A stretch of 64,000 nt of DNA from Gerris lacustris (GCA_951217055.1 OX578282.1:46310329-46374328), one strand, 5' to 3'; shown: positions 24,801 through 37,721, counted from the first letter of the stretch. The notes: generated from the letters alone by a model not told the origin. Made by a program: numbers and translations.

Positions 24801-25359
24801 AAAACCTGTGTAGAATGTCTGATCTGAATGTGGAATAGGATTATCTTCTTTGACTTTTATATTTATTTTTATTTTAACCAACTTAAATGAAACAATCATT
24901 TAAGGAAAAAAAATTACACAAAGTAATCGTGTATAATCGCTAATTTTTATTAAACTTTTTAATTACACTTTACTCAGTCCGTTAAACAATAAATATAAAA
25001 CTATCATACATGTACATGCATAGCCCAGATAATTATAGTAGGGAGGTAGCAGTAACCATGGTATGAAAAGAATCGAGGCAGCTTGTAGGCAACAAGTAAG
25101 CAGAAGTGCATATTGAAAATGAATGAGTCCCCGGAATGTCCCCTTGCTGCACATTATACTATACACGTGTACTTAGTGCTTCCCTTCTAAAATTGTACGG
25201 TAAGTAACTATTTGCCTTCTACCTTTAAGTGGTTTCTTTTTCATCCATTAGCGAGGGGTAGAGGATGTCAGACTACTTAAAATAATCATAATATGTATAA
25301 AAAACTAAAGTCAATTCTATGATGACTTCAAAAACCTGACTTGTTTATTCCAAACTTTA
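21841..25359. other. No gene recognised; AT-rich spacer
   Basis: Several frames of 60-75 codons on both strands (for example 23050-23277 and 24963-25166) lack motifs and overlap each other. No RNA gene or repeat array is seen. Confidence 0.55.
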
Positions 25360-25367
25360 TAGAAAAT

Positions 25368-25371
<4 letters not shown>
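25360..25371. repeat. Target-site duplication, left copy
   Basis: TAGAAAATGTTT, identical to 26968-26979. The last three T's are shared with the poly(A) tail of the inserted Jockey element, so the true duplication is 9-12 bp. Confidence 0.85.
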
Positions 25372-25410
<39 letters not shown>

Positions 25411-26967
25411 TGTTTATTGCAACATTATATAATATACAATACAAGCAATACAGGTGGTTAATGATTGGGAAGTAGTAGCATGAATTGACTAGATGTAAGA
25501 TTCTGTCCAGAGACAGCACTTACTGGCGTGATAAATCAGATAGTAAACATAGATAATCTCGAAGATAAGTAAATAATAAACAATTAATTAATTGATATAA
25601 ATATAGATATAAGTATCAAATTTTACTACGCTGTTAACAAGTCTCTTGGCCACTGCCGCTTAAGGCGTCGTGGGGGATTGCCCGGGATGTGGTGAGAGGA
25701 TAGATTCTGGACTAAAGGATTAGGATGAGTGGTAAAGGAACTATGGAAGGTTTTGTATCGGGAAACTGCGAAATCGCGAACATAAGGAACTTGGAAATCA
25801 GTGTGGAGGATATGGTTATTCACGTAAAAGGGAGCGTTAGCAATTTTTCTTAGGATCTTAGACTGAAGGGATTGTATGCGGTAGGAATTGGAACGCTTGG
25901 TGCAGCCCCAGAGTTCTATGCCGTATGCCCATGAGGGTTTTATTATGGTGTTGTAAATGAGTAATTTGTTGTATAGTGTGATTTTGGAGTGTGTGTTGAG
26001 TAAGCGTTTAAGAAGGTTATAGCGTCTGTTTGTATCTTGCCTTTTTATTTTTGTGTGATGTGACCATGTTAATCGTCTGTCAAGGTGTAACCCAAGGTAG
26101 CGGACTGAGCTGGAATGAGGGATTAAAACCTGGTTGAGAAATACTGGTTCGCAATTACCATGATTTAATGAAAAAGTAACATGAACGCTTTTGTTCTCAT
26201 TTATTTTAATTCTCCATTTTCTCAACCAGGTTTCTAGGAGGAAAAGATGGTTCTGGACGTTTTCTGAAGCTGTAAGGCGATTTTTGTGTGATGAAAGGAT
26301 GCACTTATCATCAGCAAAGGAAGCTAGGTTTGTAAAAGGATATTCGGGGATATCAGAGGTATAAAGAGTGTACAAAAAAGGACCTAAGATACTACCTTGG
26401 GGTACACCTGCTTTAATAGGAAAAATAGTGGATATGGATATGTTATGGGATACTTGGTAATAGCGGTTTTCGAGGAAGGATTTAAGGATAAGATAATAAG
26501 TGAAGGGAAGGATTCCCTTGAGCTTCCAAAGCAAGCCGGCGTGCCAAACCCGATCAAAAGCTTGTGCCTCGTCCAGGAAGACAGCCGAACAGTACTTCTT
26601 CTTCTCAAGGGTGGTGGATATTTCATCTACAATTCTATGGCACTGTTGGATGGTGGAATGTAGGGATCTAAAACCTAATTGATGGTTAGGAATAAGGTTC
26701 AAGGAATTTATAACTGGGAGTAAACGGCGCAGTAGAAGCTTTTCAAGTACTTTTCCCATAACTGGGAGGAGGCTGATAGGGCGATAGGATGTGAGTAGGT
26801 GAGGAGGTTTATTTGGTTTTGGGATCATGACTATTTTTGCGAATTTCCAGAGGGTTGGGAAGTGGGTTGTCCTAAGGACAGAGTTATATATGTATGTTAA
26901 ATAAAGAATGCCTTTTTTAGGAAGTTGTTTTAGAATATTGGATGTGATTAGGTCGTATCCAGGAGCT
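25369..26967 (-). mobile_element. 5'-truncated Jockey-like non-LTR retrotransposon
   Basis: A minus-strand element of about 1.6 kb. Its 3' end is a 40-base poly(A) tail (T run at 25369-25408), preceded by about 217 bp of 3' untranslated region (25409-25625) and the C-terminal part of the polymerase frame. The 5' end is cut abruptly at about 26967, just after a residue corresponding to the conserved APG motif upstream of the polymerase domain. Flanks carry a perfect 12-bp direct repeat, TAGAAAATGTTT, at 25360-25371 and 26968-26979 (the left copy shares its last T's with the tail). Truncation, tail and duplication together are the hallmark of target-primed reverse transcription. Confidence 0.93.
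25626..26966 (-). CDS. Reverse transcriptase, Jockey clade (C-terminal fragment)
   Basis: The frame is open for 446 codons plus stop; the first Met (26828) is internal, and 46 further codons upstream read in frame from APGYDLITSNILK to the truncation point. Counting from that Met, the domain shows SYRPISLLP (14-22), the first catalytic block AVFLDEAQAFDRVWH (82-96, Asp86), AGVPQGSILGPFL (140-152), the catalytic FADD box (171-174), and later VRYLGLHLD and KPSWAYGIELWG. The C-terminus NPPRRLKRQWPRDLL is typical of Jockey-clade proteins. The catalytic aspartates are intact; FLDE-A has Glu where Val is usual. The endonuclease and ORF1 are missing, so the copy cannot move alone. The clean frame and long tail suggest a fairly young insertion. 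Confidence 0.92.
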   Translation of the reverse strand, partial: APGYDLITSNILKQLPKKGILYLTYIYNSVLRTTHFPTLWKFAKIVMIPKPNKPPHLLTSYRPISLLPVMGKVLEKLLLRRLLPVINSLNLIPNHQLGFRSLHSTIQQCHRIVDEISTTLEKKKYCSAVFLDEAQAFDRVWHAGLLWKLKGILPFTYYLILKSFLENRYYQVSHNISISTIFPIKAGVPQGSILGPFLYTLYTSDIPEYPFTNLASFADDKCILSSHKNRLTASENVQNHLFLLETWLRKWRIKINENKSVHVTFSLNHGNCEPVFLNQVLIPHSSSVRYLGLHLDRRLTWSHHTKIKRQDTNRRYNLLKRLLNTHSKITLYNKLLIYNTIIKPSWAYGIELWGCTKRSNSYRIQSLQSKILRKIANAPFYVNNHILHTDFQVPYVRDFAVSRYKTFHSSFTTHPNPLVQNLSSHHIPGNPPRRLKRQWPRDLLTA

Positions 26968-26979
26968 TAGAAAATGTTT
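26968..26979. repeat. Target-site duplication, right copy
   Basis: TAGAAAATGTTT directly after the truncated 5' end of the Jockey element. Confidence 0.85.
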
Positions 26980-26989
26980 AAATAAACTA

Positions 26990-27375
26990 TTTTATTGGAT
27001 ATGCTTAATATGTGGTTTTAAAACTGAAATTAACTTACAAATTTATTCTTTAATTTGTATAACCAATTATTATATTTATTCAGTAAAAATCCCTTTAATT
27101 TTCTAATTTTGCTTTATCTCCAATATCCGTAGGGAAAATAATCTTAAAATCGGATGCGGGCGTCTCGGAACATGTAAGGAATGCTATATGTACCATGTTT
27201 TATCTCTCTAGCTTAAAACCTGTGGGAGTTATACGAGATACAGACAGACAGACAGACACAATCACAGACAGAGAGTCAAACATCCAGCTAAAAACTACTC
27301 AAATGATCTTAGAAACCCCCAAAACGACAATTCTGTTGAAATTTCGGTTTAGGATTTTTGGGTGAAAACAATAAT
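26990..27375. repeat. Probable repeat-derived segment with (CAGA)n
   Basis: Contains a CAGACAGACAGACAGAC run near 27242 in a setting similar to other repeats of this window, and AGGATTTTTGGGTGAAAACAA near 27351, which nearly recurs at 41880. There is no frame, and the class is unknown. Confidence 0.35.
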
Positions 27376-27424
27376 TTTCCTTTAAAGGCAAAGAACAGTA
27401 AAACTTACTATTTTTTAATTCAAT

Positions 27425-27482
27425 ATTTATTTTGAACAATATTTCTCCCATACCTGGACATCTTCAGGCCATATACCTGAGT
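27425..27482 (-). ncRNA. Degenerate hammerhead-like motif (minus strand)
   Basis: On the minus strand CTGAAGA at 27467-27461 is followed by a weak stem II (TCC 27458-27456 with GGA 27448-27446), GAAA at 27445-27442 and a minimal ATAT stem III before an ATT triplet. Two unpaired bases separate core and stem II, and stem I is poor. It looks like a decayed relative of the other motifs and is probably inactive. Confidence 0.25.
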
Positions 27483-27489
27483 ATACAAT

Positions 27490-29929
27490 ACGATGGAGTG
27501 AGAAATTTCCGGTTCACTTGTATTCTACATTATTTTATAAAAGGGATTACTGTACTCAACAATAATTCACCAGTTACATTACTTTAAATGAGTTTTTATT
27601 TTAATCACAGGAAATTTTTAAATGATCCGATTCAAGTAAATTGACAAAAGTTTTACTTATTTGATCTAAACATAAAATGTATTAAACATGTAAAGATTTT
27701 TTCAGAAGAATTTAATTTTGAGTTAAATAGAGTTCATGTAGACTAAATTAATTTATAACTCGTTTTACCGGTTCCATTAAGAAATATGCTACCTTCGTGA
27801 TAAACAAAGAAGGTGAAAAATGTCTTAGATAAACATAAATTTAAATTAGAACATAGTTTGAGGTTAATTTTACACGACAGGAAGGTTTTACAGTGTCTCG
27901 GCTCTTTACCTAGTTTAATAGGGCTTTATAGTACCTTGAAACACATAAATTCTTTTAATCATGTTCAAAGAGAACTCCAGTTTAACAAAATATAAAGCAA
28001 ATTATGAGTTTGAGAGTGTTTTTGTCACTTAATGTAACATTAGAGGGGGTTTTAAAAACAAATTATTTTGAAAACTTTTTTATTCCTTTAATAATATCGA
28101 GCTTGCATACATTTTTTTTTTTGCAAAGAACCACATCAAAAATTGAACTCCAATATTGCTGCTGTTTATCAAATCTGGCTTTTCTTTGAAAGTCGATTGG
28201 AATCGACTCACTAACAGAAATAATTATACATTATTATTTGAAGTAATGTCTACCGATATATCAGTACGCTGTGAGTTTAGCAACCCATTGTATTTTGGCT
28301 GCATCACTGTTATTTATGTAAATAAAGAGTAAAATGTTACTCTCTCACATATATTTTCAGGGACACGTGCAGTTGAGATTAATTTTCCTCTCTAGTTATT
28401 AGTTATCATATCAATGATAAACATTTGTGACTAAGTATTTTCAGGAAAATAAAGGATCGTCAATTTGCAGTAGGTCCGTTTAACCAGATCCAGCTCTTGG
28501 TCTAAACCCCTATAATAATATCAAGAATCTTCAGGGAAGTCGTGAATCGTGATCGCTTTTAATTGTGACAGCAGTTGAGTTTGTTTGTATTTTAGTTAAT
28601 ACTTCATGTTCAACATTCCAGATCAAGTATTTTAAATCCGCTGTCTTCAACTTCATAACCGAGGTATTTATTCATGATGCTAAAAATTCTGAATAAACAT
28701 TTCAACATTAACTGAATAAACAGATATATTCGAAATTGAGTATCGTGATGTTTGCTGAAGGGATATAGTAAAACTTAATATTTTATAAATCCGAACAAGT
28801 CCATTTGAAATTATAAGATTGTCACTGTATTTATACATTAAGCATACTCATACAGCAATGGGTAACTTTTGTTTTTGAAACTTATTCTTTCTATTGTAAA
28901 TAAAAAAAAGCACTTCCATTGATGATAGCAATATATGGAAGGTATAACATCTATAATGAATAATGATAATAACCAGGACTATAGTAGTGATGCTCATTGC
29001 TAATGCGAATTATTACCAATTAGCGAATTATTGCTGCAAGAAATAGAAAAAATTATAATTTGACTTATGATACTTCAAATGATATACATTTTATTCCTAC
29101 TTTATGGTTAAGTTAAGAAAAAAACAAACTAGTTATCTTTTGATTTACAAAAGTTTTTCCGAACACTGTGGCATTTTGTTTTGTAATGCTTGAATTTTTC
29201 CAGGATAAAACAAATATAATTGACAATAAGGGGCATCAAATATTTTTAAAAGAAGCGCCAATGCAGAGACTATTTTTAATTATAATCTTCCATTTTAAGA
29301 AACAGACCTTCTTTATGACAAGTTTGGAACGAAGCCAGATAGTATAAATCATTTTTAAAAAAAAAGTTCAATAAATTACAAACTTAAAGAATTGAAATAC
29401 CAAAAATAAAAAAAATAACATTATGATTAATCGAAAAAAACTTTATAATTGAAAATAAAATAATTGAAGTACAAAAAAAACTAGCCATAATAATTAATAA
29501 AATAAATCTCTTCAATCCAATTGAAAGCAACAATAAAAAAAACACTTGATTTGTGTGAAAATGAAATTTAACAATAAATTATTAAAAGTACATAAGTTTT
29601 CTATAGTTCTAAAACAAAATTCACCTTTATAAGGTAACAATAATTAAACATATTTAAAACTAATACAAATAAACAAATAATTATTCTTTAATATATTGCG
29701 TGACAAAAAAATGAAGTAAAACAAATATTTATTATTTTAATGGAGAATTTTATTTAAAAATATTTGAGGAATAATTTGATCCAGTATATAAATGTGTCTT
29801 ATCACTAACGATATAAATATTAAAATCTATAACATCTTATACGTTTTGTCAAGTTTGCAACCAAGCAAAACTGAACAGAACGAAGACCTAATAATAGTAT
29901 TGTTCCAACCACACGATTTGTGACAGTGT
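27490..29929. other. No gene recognised; AT-rich spacer
   Basis: AT-rich; frames of about 60 codons at 27813-28189 are unremarkable. No repeat ends or RNA genes seen. Confidence 0.55.
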
Positions 29930-30255
29930 TTCGTACCTCTAAGATGTTCCAACCCGCGCAGGGATCGTTTGCGAACAATCCGTTGTTGTCCAAACAATCC
30001 TCTGACAATACCAAGTACTGATTTGTATGACATGCGCAGTTATGTCAATCGTCACACATATCAAAAGGAAGGTTCCCTAGCTGTTAGGTTTCCTTGAATG
30101 TTTTTAATACGGTGCGAATTGTAGTCCTAAACCCGTTCCAACCTGACATGATTTCATTTCAGTACAATGTTAGTGGATGCTTATAAAACCTGTCCTAAAC
30201 GATTCCCAAACAATTCACGGGACAATTTAAAGGACGGTACAAATAGGGGGTTCGG
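29930..30255 (+). repeat. Dispersed GC-richer repeat, copy 1
   Basis: A GC-richer block with several GATCGTTT and CCAAACAATCC-like phrases. Its end (30168-30250, including AAACCTGTCCTAAACGATTC near 30186) matches the reverse complement of 35290-35372. The overlapping minus-strand frames of 64 and 68 codons are probably chance. Confidence 0.6.
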
Positions 30256-32069
30256 AACAAACCTATTATGTTTATTAGGACAGTCTGATACAGGCAGTGA
30301 CTAAAAGGGTATAATATAAGAAGCTTCACAAGTAATACAAGAACCATCTTCATGGTTGATACCTCAAAATATAAACGAACTGAATCGTTGATATTTCAGA
30401 TCTTGATTCTTTAATATCTCTTGAAGATGCCACTCACCAAGTGTAAGAGGGAGTCTTCGGACTTCTTTGAGCCAGGGTCCTCATCACACTGGCAAATTAC
30501 TATGATGGCGAGTTCAGTTTAATTTTTATTTGTTACTACCTTATGACCAAACGGCAGCACAGAATTCTTAAGAAAGTAGATTTGTTGATTCCTAAGTTGG
30601 CGGCAAGGTAATTTTATAGATGGGTTAGAGCTGTACAGAAAATGCAGAGGTAGGAAAAATATTGCGTGATAAGAAACATTGTTTGGAGGCTCGAACATAA
30701 TTGAGATTGTAACCTTAAAGACTGCTTATAGTTAGTTCTAAGACTGATCTAAGATCTAAAGTTAAAAATAAGCCATGGCAAGATAATTATGTGTTTAAAA
30801 AAAGGATTTAATTATTTACTAGATGTCAAAAGCTAGAAGCAAGTTTATAGTTGACAAAATATTATTTCTAGCCTAACGTGACGAAGATAAAAATAATTGT
30901 TATTGTTGTAACTATTAGAAGATTGACAGGAGAAAGGGCTGAAAGGTCCGTTTCATGGTCGGGTTCCAAAGATGACGCCCAGCTGACCTACTTATCTAAA
31001 TAACTCACGGTTCATTCCATCCCTTAATCACGCTTTTACGATTTTAAGCAAACATGACTTCGAGAAAACTATTTAAATACCATGACCCATGACTAGATCT
31101 TTAGCATTAGACTATTATTCAGTTAACTTCAACAATCTCATAGAATTACAAAACTTACTTTTCTAAATAGACGGTTGAATAAATTTAAATTATACAATGA
31201 CGAATTAGCGTAAATTAAGGGCAAGTATTAAAAATACAACGGCTTACCGAGATTTAAGATCAATGTGGCATATTACTACTTCAATGACTACAATTCACGC
31301 AGTCACAGTTTAAAAAATCCAAATTGGTAATATGGCTATAGTCATGGTGTGGACTGAATTTACAATTTTTTAAAACAAAACACAATTCATCAACTTTTAA
31401 AATAACCTGAAAGAGGGTGATGTAAAAAAAATCCATTAATAAACTTTCCCCTAAATCATTAATATAAAGAAGAAAGTACAAAATCTAATTTACAAATAAC
31501 TTAGTTATTACTTCCTTTTACGGAACGTGTACGCGAACACTTTTACTAAAAAAACGAATTAATACTCTTTATAGCCACTCTAAAATAAAATTTTAACATC
31601 GGATAATAAAATAAGATATAGTTGATTAACTTTTAATGATTTTTTCACCCAATAATACTTTTCTGTTGTAATTACTCTGTATACCTATAAAATAATTATA
31701 TTAAAATGATTAATAATAAAAAAAGTTTTAATGAAATAGTAAAAAAAAAAAATCTACTTTATTAAAAATAATGAATTAATAACTAGTTAGGTATATTTTA
31801 ACACAATGAAGTAAAAAATATTTATAGTCTAAGAAAAAAAGAGAAAAAAGTAATGTTAATTGTATAAAATTAAACCATATAAGGTATATTTAAAGAAACA
31901 AATTAATCAAGATAAATAAAAATGTTTGAAATATTTCTTTTCTTTAAACTTTAATTACAAAATTAGCTCTTCTTTTAAGATTCGAATAAAGTAAATTTTA
32001 AATAAATAAAAGTACATAGCTTTAAGCATTATTGCTTAAAAAATAAATATTATATTTGTTAATATTATA
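30256..32069. other. No gene recognised; AT-rich spacer
   Basis: Mostly AT-rich with GC-richer patches at about 30410-30500 and 30920-31020 that show no recognisable motif. A 66-codon minus-strand frame at 31281-31481 lacks features. Confidence 0.5.
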
Positions 32070-32690
32070 AAAAAAATCGGGACCAAGTGGGTGTTTTGAA
32101 CTAACTGATACATATTTTCATTACCTATCATTTAAAAAAAATGTATACATTATTTTAATTTATTTAATTATTTGAATTTTGGCGGAATTTTTACAGATGT
32201 AAACAAACTTTGACGTTCCGCATAAGTATCGCACTAATTAATAATTATGTTCGCTTGTAACTTTTAAACTAATAGGTAAATGGAATTTTATGTTGTTTTT
32301 TTATATTTGTTCCTTATTTTTAACCGGCTCCAACAATATGCTATGTCAAAAACGTATTTACACTTTCGGTATTATTAACCGTAAAAGTTTAAAAATTCAA
32401 AAATCGATAACTTCAAAATGGCGGTCTATATTAAAATTAAATTGGTGGATTTGTTCGTCATACAGGGAGGTACATTCGTGCTAAATTTCAATTCAATGGC
32501 CCACTTTTAGATTTTTTTAAATAAATTTTGCTGACTGAGCAAACTGGGTTCAAGATGGCGGAAAATGTTGATTTTCCGGGCGGCACAACTAGGTAAGGAC
32601 TGATTTTTCTGCCAAATTTCAACTCTCTAGGTAAAATACCCTGGGTGCTATACGGTGATTTAAGATAGCACACATACATACACACAAAAG
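32070..32690. repeat. Probable repeat-derived segment
   Basis: Contains two AAATGGCGG/AAGATGGCGG phrases (near 32417 and 32552), CCAAATTTCAA-type text and a CACATACATACACAC tail near 32671, a style shared with the other repeats of this window. I see no termini and no protein domain. Confidence 0.35.
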
Positions 32691-33252
32691 TAAAAAAGTT
32701 ATTTCTTAAAAAAAAAAACAGAACTAATTGCTTAGGTTGATTAAGGGAAAAAATTAAACAGGTGGAAGTTAAAATGTTACAAAAGGGTAAGGGTAAGGGT
32801 TAAAGAACTTTAAGATAAAGATGCTGCGTTTGAATAATTATAGGAAAATTTTACATTTCCTGTCCACCTGCTCTACTTTTACAGCTTCATTGGTTCTTTA
32901 GAATTATTATAAATGATCAAATATGTTATGCGTGTTATCATATTTCGTAATTTGTTCCTTAAAGGTATTTATATATACAGGTGTAGGTGGGTGCAAATTA
33001 ATATGTGATGCAAGAGTTTCTTTTTGGGAAACCATTCTTTATACAATAATAATTAAGTTTTAAATTTTATTGGTGCATCCAAAGCAAGTTTATTTCCGGC
33101 TATCGCGTTCTTGTTTGTAGAGACGAGTTGAGTGAGCGTGTAAATGTTACCTTCTTGCTTTTGAAGCCACGTGGCCTTCATCCTTGCATCTGTAATATAC
33201 GGTCTCCATTTTTACGAACTTCCCTCCTCTGCCCACGTAAACAATAAAAGAT
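32691..33252. other. No gene recognised
   Basis: A GGGTAAGGGTAAGGGTTAA triplet of short repeats near 32784 and a GC-richer patch at about 33090-33230 without identifiable motif. Confidence 0.5.
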
Positions 33253-33350
33253 ATATGGACTAGAGATGGGCAAAATAACTCATTTTCGAGATCAGATCAG
33301 ATCAGATCGCTCGCCAAAATGATCAGCTCTTTTAACTAGTTCATTGATCA

Positions 33351-33450
<100 letters not shown>

Positions 33451-33781
33451 TACATATACATATACATATAAAATAGACGAAAAAGAAAGTACTTTTCTTC
33501 TTTTCCAGTTTATTAAGAATTAATCTGTTAGTTCTTCACATATATTTTTATTATTAATGTAGTATAACAAATAAAACATTTTTTTTTTAAGTATGTGAGA
33601 TTATTAGGAATAAAATTTTAAGGGTAATGGCGTTTGTCCGGTGCAAATCGGAGCAGTAGAACAGCAGTTGTAGTTGGGGGGGGGGGGGGGAGGGGGGCGC
33701 CGCTGGGGCGAGTGAGCGACTGCTGAGCGAGCCGCCCCGAAACCCGTAGCGAAGAGTGAATGCTGGTTTGGAGTTGGAGTT

Positions 33782-34090
33782 AGTTGGGGTGGCGAGACTA
33801 CGAGATCCAGTTCTATTTTAGCCGAGAGGGGAGGCTTAAGCTTCTATTGGTCGAGAAGGACTATTTAGAGGAGTAGGGGTAGAAGAACTAGTTTTGCAGG
33901 TCCTATGCGTTGCCTGATCTATTTCTTTCCTTGTTTCTCTTTAAGCTTTGGAGTCTTGGAGTAAGTTGGGGTGTCGAGACTACGAGAACCAGGTCTTTTT
34001 CAGCTGAGAGGGGAGGCTTAAGATTCTATTGGCCGAGAAGGATTTTTTAGAGAGGTAGGGCTAGAAGACCTGGTTATGTAGCTCCTATGC
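33782..34090. repeat. Internal direct duplication of the hAT element
   Basis: Blocks of about 125 bp starting at 33782 and 33964 (offset 182) share AGTTGGGGTG, CGAGACTACGAGA, GAGAGGGGAGGCTTAAG and a CCTATGC end. The differences are scattered substitutions, so the duplication is not recent. Confidence 0.8.
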
Positions 34091-34611
34091 TATGATGCCT
34101 CAAGATTCAAGAGTCGTGAGTCGTGAGTCGTGAGTAGTGACTAGTGAGTGTGAACTGTGAGTAGAGTAGAAGTGGGAAGGGAAGGTCTAGAGAGGGGGAG
34201 CGCTTGCGCATTGCCCAGCCTAGGGCCCAGAGAAAGTGAAAGTACAACCAGCAAGCAACCACTCAGGATCAGGACTCAGACTTCAGACCTCTAACTCTAT
34301 ATCTTTCGCCTTTTCTCTCATTATATGGAAGAGCTGCCACTCTTTTTTCAAGAGCGTTTACTCACTCACTCTCTTGCAAGAGCTAGCTCTTTTGATCAGT
34401 TCATGACCGGATCGCCCATCTCTAATATGGACTTTTAGACATCAAACAGGAAGGTATCACTAGAGCACTTTGACGCTCTAAATATTTAGTACTTGTCAGG
34501 GTCCTAGGGTTATAAGTTATAACTACCTGAAGGAATTGATATTCCAGAATAACAGTAAAAATCTAAATGACAATTCCACAAAAAGACACACTAATTAAAA
34601 CAAACATATAA

Positions 34612-34640
34612 ATATATATATATATATGTGTGTGTGTGTA
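34612..34640. repeat. (AT)n(GT)n microsatellite
   Basis: About 15 bases of AT alternation followed by 14 bases of GT alternation. Confidence 0.9.
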
Positions 34641-35289
34641 TTTTGGGCAATTAATTAAATGAAAATATGAATTGTAATTATCCACATGAATTATCTGTAT
34701 TTGTACCGGCAAGAAAATACAGACATTAAACCTAATACAGTTACAAATTAATTTTCATTCACACACCATTAAAAAAGTTAAGTTTATACAGAAAATTATT
34801 ACTCAAACAATCTTATTCAACAGAAGATAAATTGACAATGTTTATATATAAAAAAAATCATATTTATGCTTAAACGGACTTGATGTCGGAGATAGGCTGC
34901 ACGCCACCACAGAAATACATGTTTCTTCTGACATCTTCGATCCGGACTTGAAGTGAATTAAATATGGATGTGATTATAACTGTTAAAGCTTAAGTCACTG
35001 AGAATACGTTAAATAAAGAACTGGTAAATGAAATGATATGCTACATGTGAAATGTTAACACGTGTACGTCGTACGTGCTGCTGTATGCTAAGCGACCTGG
35101 TCACGATGGAGAGGTGGAATCGTTTGCAAGGAGATCAGACGCGTCACCGAGTCGCTTCAATCCCAAGCTGAGTGATTCCTTTCCAAACGCTCGATGTTTG
35201 GCAAATTGAACGAGGGAGGTTGCATCTAACAGGTTGACGGTTGACGTTTACGATCTTTTTACGTTAGGTTTGATCTAACCCCCAAATTT
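34641..35289. other. No gene recognised
   Basis: AT-rich to about 34860, then a GC-richer stretch to 35290 that may belong to the repeat at 35290-35372. No termini seen. Confidence 0.45.
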
Positions 35290-35372
35290 GAATACCGTCT
35301 TTTGTATCGTCCCGCGGATCGTTCGGGAATCGTTTAGGACAGGTTTTATACGTATGTTCTAACATTGTAAGT
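35290..35372 (-). repeat. Dispersed GC-richer repeat, copy 2
   Basis: Reverse complement of 30168-30250. Both contain AAACCTGTCCTAAACGATTC on their matching strand and a GGGACRAT block. The two copies are 5 kb apart and inverted. Confidence 0.75.
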
Positions 35373-35760
35373 TGAGAAACAAAAATTAAGGACAATAATC
35401 TTAGTATAATGTGAAAAGTGGCTACAGTGCTCTAAATGTATTCTATATAATTATAATTAGAGAAACAAAAAACTTATTAACCGAAATAACCTCACCTTTA
35501 ATGTTGCCTCTCGTTTCTTTTATTACTCTTTATCATATATTTATAAAAAATAAAAATAATGGTGTATGCTTAACTTATTTTTAATTTCACTTTAGCTTAT
35601 TCATAAATCGAATTTTTAAAGCGACAAAAATTAAAATTTGAAAATTATTTTTATTAAATTTAATAAGATTACTTGAAAAGGGGCTTTAAAAAATAATATT
35701 GTAAAAAAAGAGATAGGAAAGAAGCTGGCTTTATTTTTTTATAATGAAATTAAAAAAAAA

Positions 35761-35764
<4 letters not shown>

Positions 35765-35836
<72 letters not shown>
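35765..35836. repeat. (AT)n microsatellite, about 72 bp
   Basis: Pure AT array with no recognisable flanking element. Confidence 0.97.
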
Positions 35837-35839
<3 letters not shown>

Positions 35840-37370
35840 ATGATAAAAAATAAAGAATGAGCTTTTGAAGTGAAAATCACTTCTTTTATCTATTATTCTG
35901 ATCAGTGAATTTTCCTGAGCGGCCGTGTTTTCCTACACAAATGTTATCTGATGCAACTAGATTGCCTCAGCTTACCTTCCGTACAAATTGGTATCCTTTA
36001 TATTCATTGGTTGTTACTACAAGGGGATGGAAGACAAGAAAAAAGGATGGCAATATAAAGGTAAAGTATGCTTGCTAACAAACACAAAATAAATGCAAGT
36101 GTAATATCATTGGACAATTACATGCTCGTTAAGAAAAATATAGATTAAGTTATTTCTCTAATATATAGGTATGTATAAGAAGTATATATTTATAAGAAAT
36201 ATACATATATTAAATTTACGCAAGCATGGAGTCATGTATACAGTAACAAATTATGTTTTGTTATACCTGAAATTTAAAAGAGATTTAAACAGTGATGATT
36301 TTTGAAAGTTTTATCACATAGACCTAAAGAAAGAATTTCTATATAAATATTAATAATTATAGTGGGTAATCAGAATTCAACGAAAGTATTATCTAATCTG
36401 TCACGAAATACATCAAATTCCAAAAGAGTTCGGCTTCTCTTAATATTGTACGCAATAATTTTAAAGAGTTCTGAATTTATAGTCAGAAACGTTTGATGTT
36501 TCAATTTTTGCAGCATAAATAAATTGAATTACTGCCACGACTAGTGCAGAAGATAAAAGATTCAATTTATCTACTAGAAGTATTTCCTTTTCTTTAAAAA
36601 TCACAATAGTTGGATTCTAGAAGAATGCTATGATATATTTTATGCAGAGAAATAAGTAATAGATTATTTAAAATTATAATTTAACTTCAACTTTATTATT
36701 CTGTTAGTAAAAGATATTTTAACCAAACATATAAAATACCAGTCTTAATAAGAATAAATACATATTGAACACAATCAGAAATGTTTAAGAGAAAACATGA
36801 TGTTAAACAAAACAGGACTTCCAGTTAATCTAAATAAATAAAAAATTATGTAAACAAAATAAAACATGCTTACAATCTTAATTCACGATTATAATTAAAA
36901 CGTTAAATCTTGGATACTAAAAAGATTACTTCGTTAATTTTTCATTAAAATTAAAAAAAACCTGAACAAAATAAATTCAAGCAAAATTGTATAATTATAA
37001 CTTTTTTAGGAATCTACCTTCGCACATTCTTGTCTTAACAACCATCATCTAATTCACAAACTATACGAATTTAAGCCGGGACAAAATGCCAAAGGAAATA
37101 AAAACAGACAAATTTGATTAGAAAAAACCTAATTTATTAAGTAATTTAATGACAACTCAGATCCAAAAAACTTGGCAATACTTGATACAGGTAAGTGATC
37201 TTATACAGATGTTTAATAGGGCCGCCCTCTTATTGCTTTTTCATCTAATGAATAATTTATGAAATATCCCAATTGTATCCATATTATTATTTTTTTTTTT
37301 TTACGAAGAATGATTCCCTTATACATTCCTTCACCTCATTATTTCGCAAGTTTTTTCTAATATTATATTG

Positions 37371-37371
<1 letters not shown>
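35837..37371. other. No gene recognised; AT-rich spacer
   Basis: No frame, tandem array or transposon end that can be supported. Confidence 0.55.

Positions 37372-37402
<31 letters not shown>
37372..37402. repeat. (TA)n microsatellite, about 31 bp
   Basis: Short pure TA array. Confidence 0.95.
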
Positions 37403-37405
<3 letters not shown>

Positions 37406-37721
37406 TTTTTTTATCCGATCTTATTCCCACACAAAATAATTTGTCAAATATTAAAAAAAAATCATTTTTAGCTTCTTATTTTCTTGAAACCATACTATTT
37501 TAATAATTTATTCTCTCTATTATTTTCTTTTCATAACAATCTTATCGACAGGCAGATTATTCCTAAACGAACAAATGGATTACTTCATATTGCTATTTAG
37601 TGGTTATAACATTGGCATATAGGTCAGTAAGCTCGGAAGCAAAAGGAGGGAACAAATAAAATAATTTAGAAAATTATGGGTTGTAAATACATTACATCAA
37701 TAAAGTATACGTGATAGTGAT

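Noticed and set aside
26384..26682. Short frames on both strands inside the Jockey element
   Set aside because: They are shadows of the reverse transcriptase frame.
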